From the NCBI RefSeq assembly GCF_029227915.1, contig NC_079875.1:6510001-6574000 (forward strand): DNA of 64,000 bases, given 5' to 3'. The DNA is from Hydractinia symbiolongicarpus. Taxonomy: Eukaryota > Cnidaria > Hydrozoa > Anthoathecata > Hydractiniidae. The position numbers and the translations under genes were made by a program. Within the stretch, counting starts at the first letter, position 1. Each line of letters begins with the position of its first letter. A model generated the notes under the pieces. It made no database searches, had not been told where the DNA came from, and saw nothing but the letters and a program-made list of their open reading frames with translations. This document shows positions 59,627 to 64,000 of the stretch, one piece after another.

Positions 59627-62600
59627 ATGATGGCGTGTGTATTCCTTACACGATTGACTACTGTTAGTTTAATTTTATCTCAATCCATCATTTTTCAACG
59701 TAACGGTAAGTTTTAGAATTTATTTATTTATTTTGATTTAAGTTGTTTACCTGGTATTAATTTTCATGTGTATTTTTAAACTGAGTCCCGTTAGCGCTAA
59801 CGTTGCCGCGCTTACGGGTGTGGAAAGAGTGACGCCATTTTTAAATAACGTAAATATTTATTTATTTATTCATGTTTTTCTCATTGTATGTAAAAAAAAA
59901 CTTACTTTTGTATGTGTGTTTTTTTATTATTCGCAGTTACGACACGGTGTTAACGATTTTCAAAATACATTAGCAGTTGGGGTCAGGGAAGGATTTTCTA
60001 CCTCTCTGGACACAATCTCGTATCTAAAAATTTTCAAAATACAAAACCTTTACAAGTTAAAGTTGCATTTGTGATCATTTTCTTAATTGCTAATATAACA
60101 TACAATATATCTTTATTGGTCTTTTTTCACCCTCGTTTCCAGAATTTTTTTTGCCCTTTTGGTAGCAGAGACGACGGTGCAATAATTTTCAAAAACGTCA
60201 AATTTCTTGGGAACTAGGGAGGGTCTTTATAGTTATCTACTTTTATAAAAAAAATACAAGCACATTCGTCCCGGGCTAGTAAGAACCTCTCAAAATAACT
60301 TTTGGCATAGATAAAAGTTTTGAATTCAACTTCGTTCTCATGATATGACGATATTATTCTAATTTCGTATATAAAAGGTCTAAAATCAAGGTTGCTGATG
60401 CTGACGTAGAAATACAAGCTGTGGTTATCGTCAAGAACGCGGATGTTTTCTACTTTAAGTTTTTCTTTTGTTCATGTCTCGTGTACTTGTTTATCTGAAT
60501 TCTACTGTCTCCTCTTTTTAGCTCGCCTGTAGAAAATTTTTATCTTCCCCAAGATAAATTGATTATACCTCCACGTATTATTTTAAGCGATTTTTCCGAT
60601 GATGTAAATCTTAATACGTGTAAATAGGCCTTGTGTTCACATCCTTATTGATAACAGTGCTAACATTGTTGGTATACAACTAAATTCAATCTAGTCCCCA
60701 GAGTTCTTTGAGATTAAAAGCTGAGGTTTATCTCAAAGAGCTCTAGGGTCGAGAATGCATTTAGGGAGTTTTTATAACACTGAACAGTCAGGTAAACGAT
60801 ATCGGCTATGACATCTTCACAAAAATTAGTAGAAAAAAATTCTTTTCTTGGTCGACCAGTGGCTTAACCGAAAACCTTTTTTTATCATCGACAAATTTAC
60901 TCGTTCAGAAAAACGATAAAATACTTATAAAAATAGATATACGATCTGGCAAAAAGAAAGCGAGATTTTGTCATCGTTAGGAAAAAGCCTATGAAAATAC
61001 AGGTGGTGCTACCTGTCTTGCCGAGAACTGGCTTGATTTTTACCGAGATCTCGGTCAGGTGGAAAAAAATTTTTCTACATTTACGCAGCCGAAATTAGAA
61101 TTTAACCGGTTTAGGGGTAGCAACCCGTTGGATTATATATTAGTCAAACATATTGGGTTAATTCACCTTATTATAAGAAAATAATGACAATATAAGAACC
61201 AAAGAAAATAATAAAATCTTGTTACTTGCAATTGTCTAGAACTGAGATATCCGTCAAACGGAACAATAATAACAAACTACTATTTGATTTGCTATACTGC
61301 TAATTATTCTGTGGTTTTAGTAAATTTATCCCTTCCTGTTATCTTGCTTTCTTTTCCTGTTAAAAATCTATTGAAGTGGAATCCAAGGCGATTGCGCCAC
61401 CAATTATTTTAAAAAGTAAATTTATTTATGACAACCAACAATGCGATTTTATAATACATCAATTACATCGTTTTCGAAATTCTAAAAATTCCATTTTGCA
61501 AATTTCCTGTCCTTGCTACCCCTTAAGGTAGATACTACCCCCGGTCCCCACATACACAACCGGTTCCGAAGTGATTCTGATTCATAAATGGTACTCACAT
61601 GGATACCTTAATTTATCATAATTAATTAATATATGATTAATCTCTTTCGCCGAGTGTAAATGATTGTTTGTTTGTGGGTAGTTTGTCATCCATTCGGCAA
61701 TATAAAACTTTGTGCTAAAAATGAATGAGCTTTTTACCATATTCACTCTTTTCTATGGAAAATGTCCACAGAGATTTCTGAAAAAGTATTTGTGATTTAC
61801 TTTTAAATGTTTTTTTAATGATTAGTCTAATTTATGTTAAGAACTTTATACAACAGAAAAAATAAATCGCTCTTAGAAACAATAGCTTTTGAAAAAAAAA
61901 CTTTTTTCAGGAATAAGGAGCACCGGAAATTCGTCTTACACGGCCTAAGAAATAGTTCAAGAGAAAACATTGATGTGACCCTCCATCCTCGCTTGTTCTG
62001 AATATCAGTTGCGTGTGAAGGGCGCTTAAACTGGCACCTCAAATCATATATACAAGCCAATAAATCTCATAGAAATGATTTTTTAGGTCGTTAAAAAAGC
62101 TCCATACGTTGAATAACAATAATAAAGGCAGGTCGTGGTTTTGTGTAGCATTCTGAAATAAAATTAGTCTTAATTTAAAGCAAACTGCAAGGACACTTTC
62201 CGCATAACAAGTCAGCATTAGAATCGCCTTCCTCGTGACAGGGCCTTTCTGCAGAACAATGGCAACCATAATTTTAAAGGATTTGGTTTTAAGAGAAATA
62301 TATTTAACTATTAAAGGAACTCAATTTGGAAGACTGCCAGTGTCAGATCTTTCTTTTCAAAGTTAGGGGAAAATTTTTGTGTCCTGGTTACAAGAGCGAT
62401 AATATTTCTTAGGATTGAAACAAACCTGATAAATTCTGTAAATGTTAACCTAATACCCATTGAGGCAGCAACCTTCTTTACTATTTGTAACAGTTGATCT
62501 GGCACTTCATATCATTAGTATTATCAATGACGGTCATAACAAGAGGTTGCAGCGCTTCTCAGGCTCATATTCAAGATAAGACATCCTGCAGCTCTGATAC

Positions 62601-63884
62601 CTGCTAGAACTGCAACCCCATGGTAGGTCAGCATCAGAGGTTGATATATTACCCGAAATAATTTTCAATCACTTGTGTGGAAACCCTTTTTTAGGAGTAT
62701 TATGCAATCGTTACAACCTGGTTTTTAGTGTCTCGTGGACCTGAAAAAATTCTGCCGCTATCAAATCTATGAAAAGGCAAAATGGCCTGAGAACGAGGTT
62801 GCAATCTTGCAGATCTTAACAGATGAGCTTGGGTATAACAGCTCTGGAACGACGAGGAAAAAGAGGCCCTGGGGACAAAAAGGCCTTAGATGCACACGGC
62901 CACTATATTCTAATGAATGTCACGTTTATTAATAGGATATTTATAATGTTGTTTTATTGTTCAATATAAGAGCGTCTGAGTGAGTACTTATGAAACTTCC
63001 TACGTCTGCGAAGAGTACTTATATGACGGAATGTTTATTTATAAACTTTCTGTTATAACAAAACTTTACTCACACAAACAAAAACATTTTACCACATTCG
63101 TAAACATTGTGTTCAATCAAAAGTATCGGTTAACATCATCCTTGTCCCAATGTTTTTTTGCCTCCTTGATATTTTTCGCCGTCTTCTCCCATATCAAAAA
63201 GGCAAAAAAAACACTGGAGACGAGGAAGGATTAACATCGGAATATTATCATATCAACTTGCTGAACCACATTACGGGAAAATATCCGCAAGTAAAAAAAC
63301 ACTCAAATTTTTTAAACTTTTAAACTTTAACGTTGGTTCTAGCATCATTTGTTAAATTGTCATCCTCGTCTCAAGTGTCTTTTGTCTTTTTGATATGAGA
63401 GACTAATTTCAAGAAGGCAAAAAACCCTGGGGACGAGGGTGTAACATTGTAATATTTAAAATCCTACAGAAAACACCTGCCAGCCTTTTTGCAGACCTGT
63501 TGTCTTTTATAAATTGGTTCCCGTGGCCTAATAACCAAGTTTAAAAGGCACAAGACCACTGAGGCCACTCTCTAACACAAGTAAAAAAAAATGTTTGACA
63601 AAAGGTCGTTTTTGATACCGCTTGATTTTTAGGGCGTATTTTTGGCCGTGCGAATTTATCTGCCATGTTTATGAGTTTAATTTTTTCTGCAAAACTAAAA
63701 CAGAGCACTCTCTTTATAATACACTGAAGTAGTAGACGTACCTTGAATAAACGTCAAACTAACCACTCATTAAACGCCAAGGCTAAATATACTGGATGTT
63801 TGTTTTAAATAATGTAGTTTGTTATTTCAAAAAATCTTATTCGTTTTTTAGGTAAAGTAGAAGCTGTAATCACAGAAGAAAGTG
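59627..63884 (+). CDS. Start of a plus-strand secreted or membrane protein (first two exons, gene runs off the window)
   Basis: Exon 1 (59627-59705) begins ATGATG and encodes a signal-peptide-like start (MMACVFLTRLTTVSLILS, then QSIIFQRN). It ends in phase 1 at a GTAAGT donor. Exon 2 (63852-63884) follows TTTTTTAG, encodes GKVEAVITEES in the matching phase, and ends at another GTAAGT donor. A TATA box lies 33 bases upstream of the ATG, so the 5' UTR would be very short. The first intron is about 4.1 kb and full of fold-back repeats. The rest of the gene is outside the window, so no function can be given. It is divergent to the giant receptor. Confidence 0.5.
60692..60752. mobile_element. Fold-back mini-element
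   Basis: TCCCCAGAGTTCTTTGAGAT and ATCTCAAAGAGCTCTAGGG form near-perfect arms around a short loop, in intron 1 of the plus-strand gene. Confidence 0.6.
63138..63230. mobile_element. Fold-back mini-element (CCTCGTC family)
   Basis: Left arm ATCCTTGTCCCAATGTTTTT then TTGCCTCCTTGATAT; right arm the complement, ending CACTGGAGACGAGGA. Loop TTTTCGCCGTCTTCTCCC. About 93 bp with no coding content. Confidence 0.65.
63361..63440. mobile_element. Fold-back mini-element (CCTCGTC family)
   Basis: CATCCTCGTCTCAAGTGTCT ... AAAAACCCTGGGGACGAGGG, arms inverted with the word TTTTTGATATGAGAGACT in the middle. Further single arms of this family are at 60130-60178 and at the window end near 63953. Confidence 0.6.
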
Positions 63885-64000
63885 GTAAGTGATAAAAAAC
63901 GTTGTAATTTGATAAAAATTTAATGGTAAACAATTTTTCACCGTCAAATTTTCAGGACCCTTTTTTTGCTTTTTGATATCGTAGACGGCACTGTCTTCGA

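Overview
The window is animal nuclear DNA: AT-rich, intron-rich and full of short transposons and satellites. Introns have GT..AG ends, and many exons are single extracellular domains with phase-1 borders. The domain mix (C-type lectin, thrombospondin type 1, SEA, fibronectin III) and the repeat landscape suggest a cnidarian, perhaps a hydrozoan. That placement is inference.

The dominant feature is one very large minus-strand gene, 55486 down to 12992 (about 42.5 kb). I reconstructed 46 coding exons by hand. Splice phases agree at every junction, and the coding lengths sum to 8832 nt (2943 residues plus stop). The predicted protein runs: signal peptide; Cys-containing repeat modules; seven C-type lectin domains; more Cys modules; a Ser/Thr-rich stalk; four thrombospondin type 1 repeats with a Cys-rich insert; a SEA-like domain; three fibronectin III domains; then an ionotropic-glutamate-receptor-like ligand-binding domain. 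That last domain is split around a pore carrying the potassium-channel signature TTLGYGD, followed by a final membrane helix and a cytoplasmic tail. A giant lectin/adhesion ectodomain joined to a K+-type ligand-gated pore is the most interesting item here. One TSP1 exon has an in-frame TGA and is phase-symmetric, so skipping it keeps the frame. It could act as a switch between a secreted and a membrane form, or it may be a lesion or sequence error.

Other genes: a LITAF-like zinc-binding membrane-associated protein on the minus strand (6056 to 4969); a possible, frameshifted secreted protein on the minus strand (1990 to 1524); and the first two exons of a secreted or membrane protein on the plus strand (59627 to 63884, running off the window) behind a TATA box. 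This last gene diverges from the giant receptor across about 4.1 kb holding a 41-bp satellite.

Layout: 1-4.9 kb, repeats and a doubtful small gene; 4.9-6.1 kb, LITAF-like gene; 6.1-13 kb, transposon remnants and a 20-bp satellite; 13-55.5 kb, receptor gene with introns carrying SINEs, Helitron-like elements, a LINE 3' end, MITEs, a 60-bp satellite and hairpins; 55.5-59.6 kb, intergenic; 59.6-64 kb, start of the plus-strand gene with fold-back elements in its first intron.
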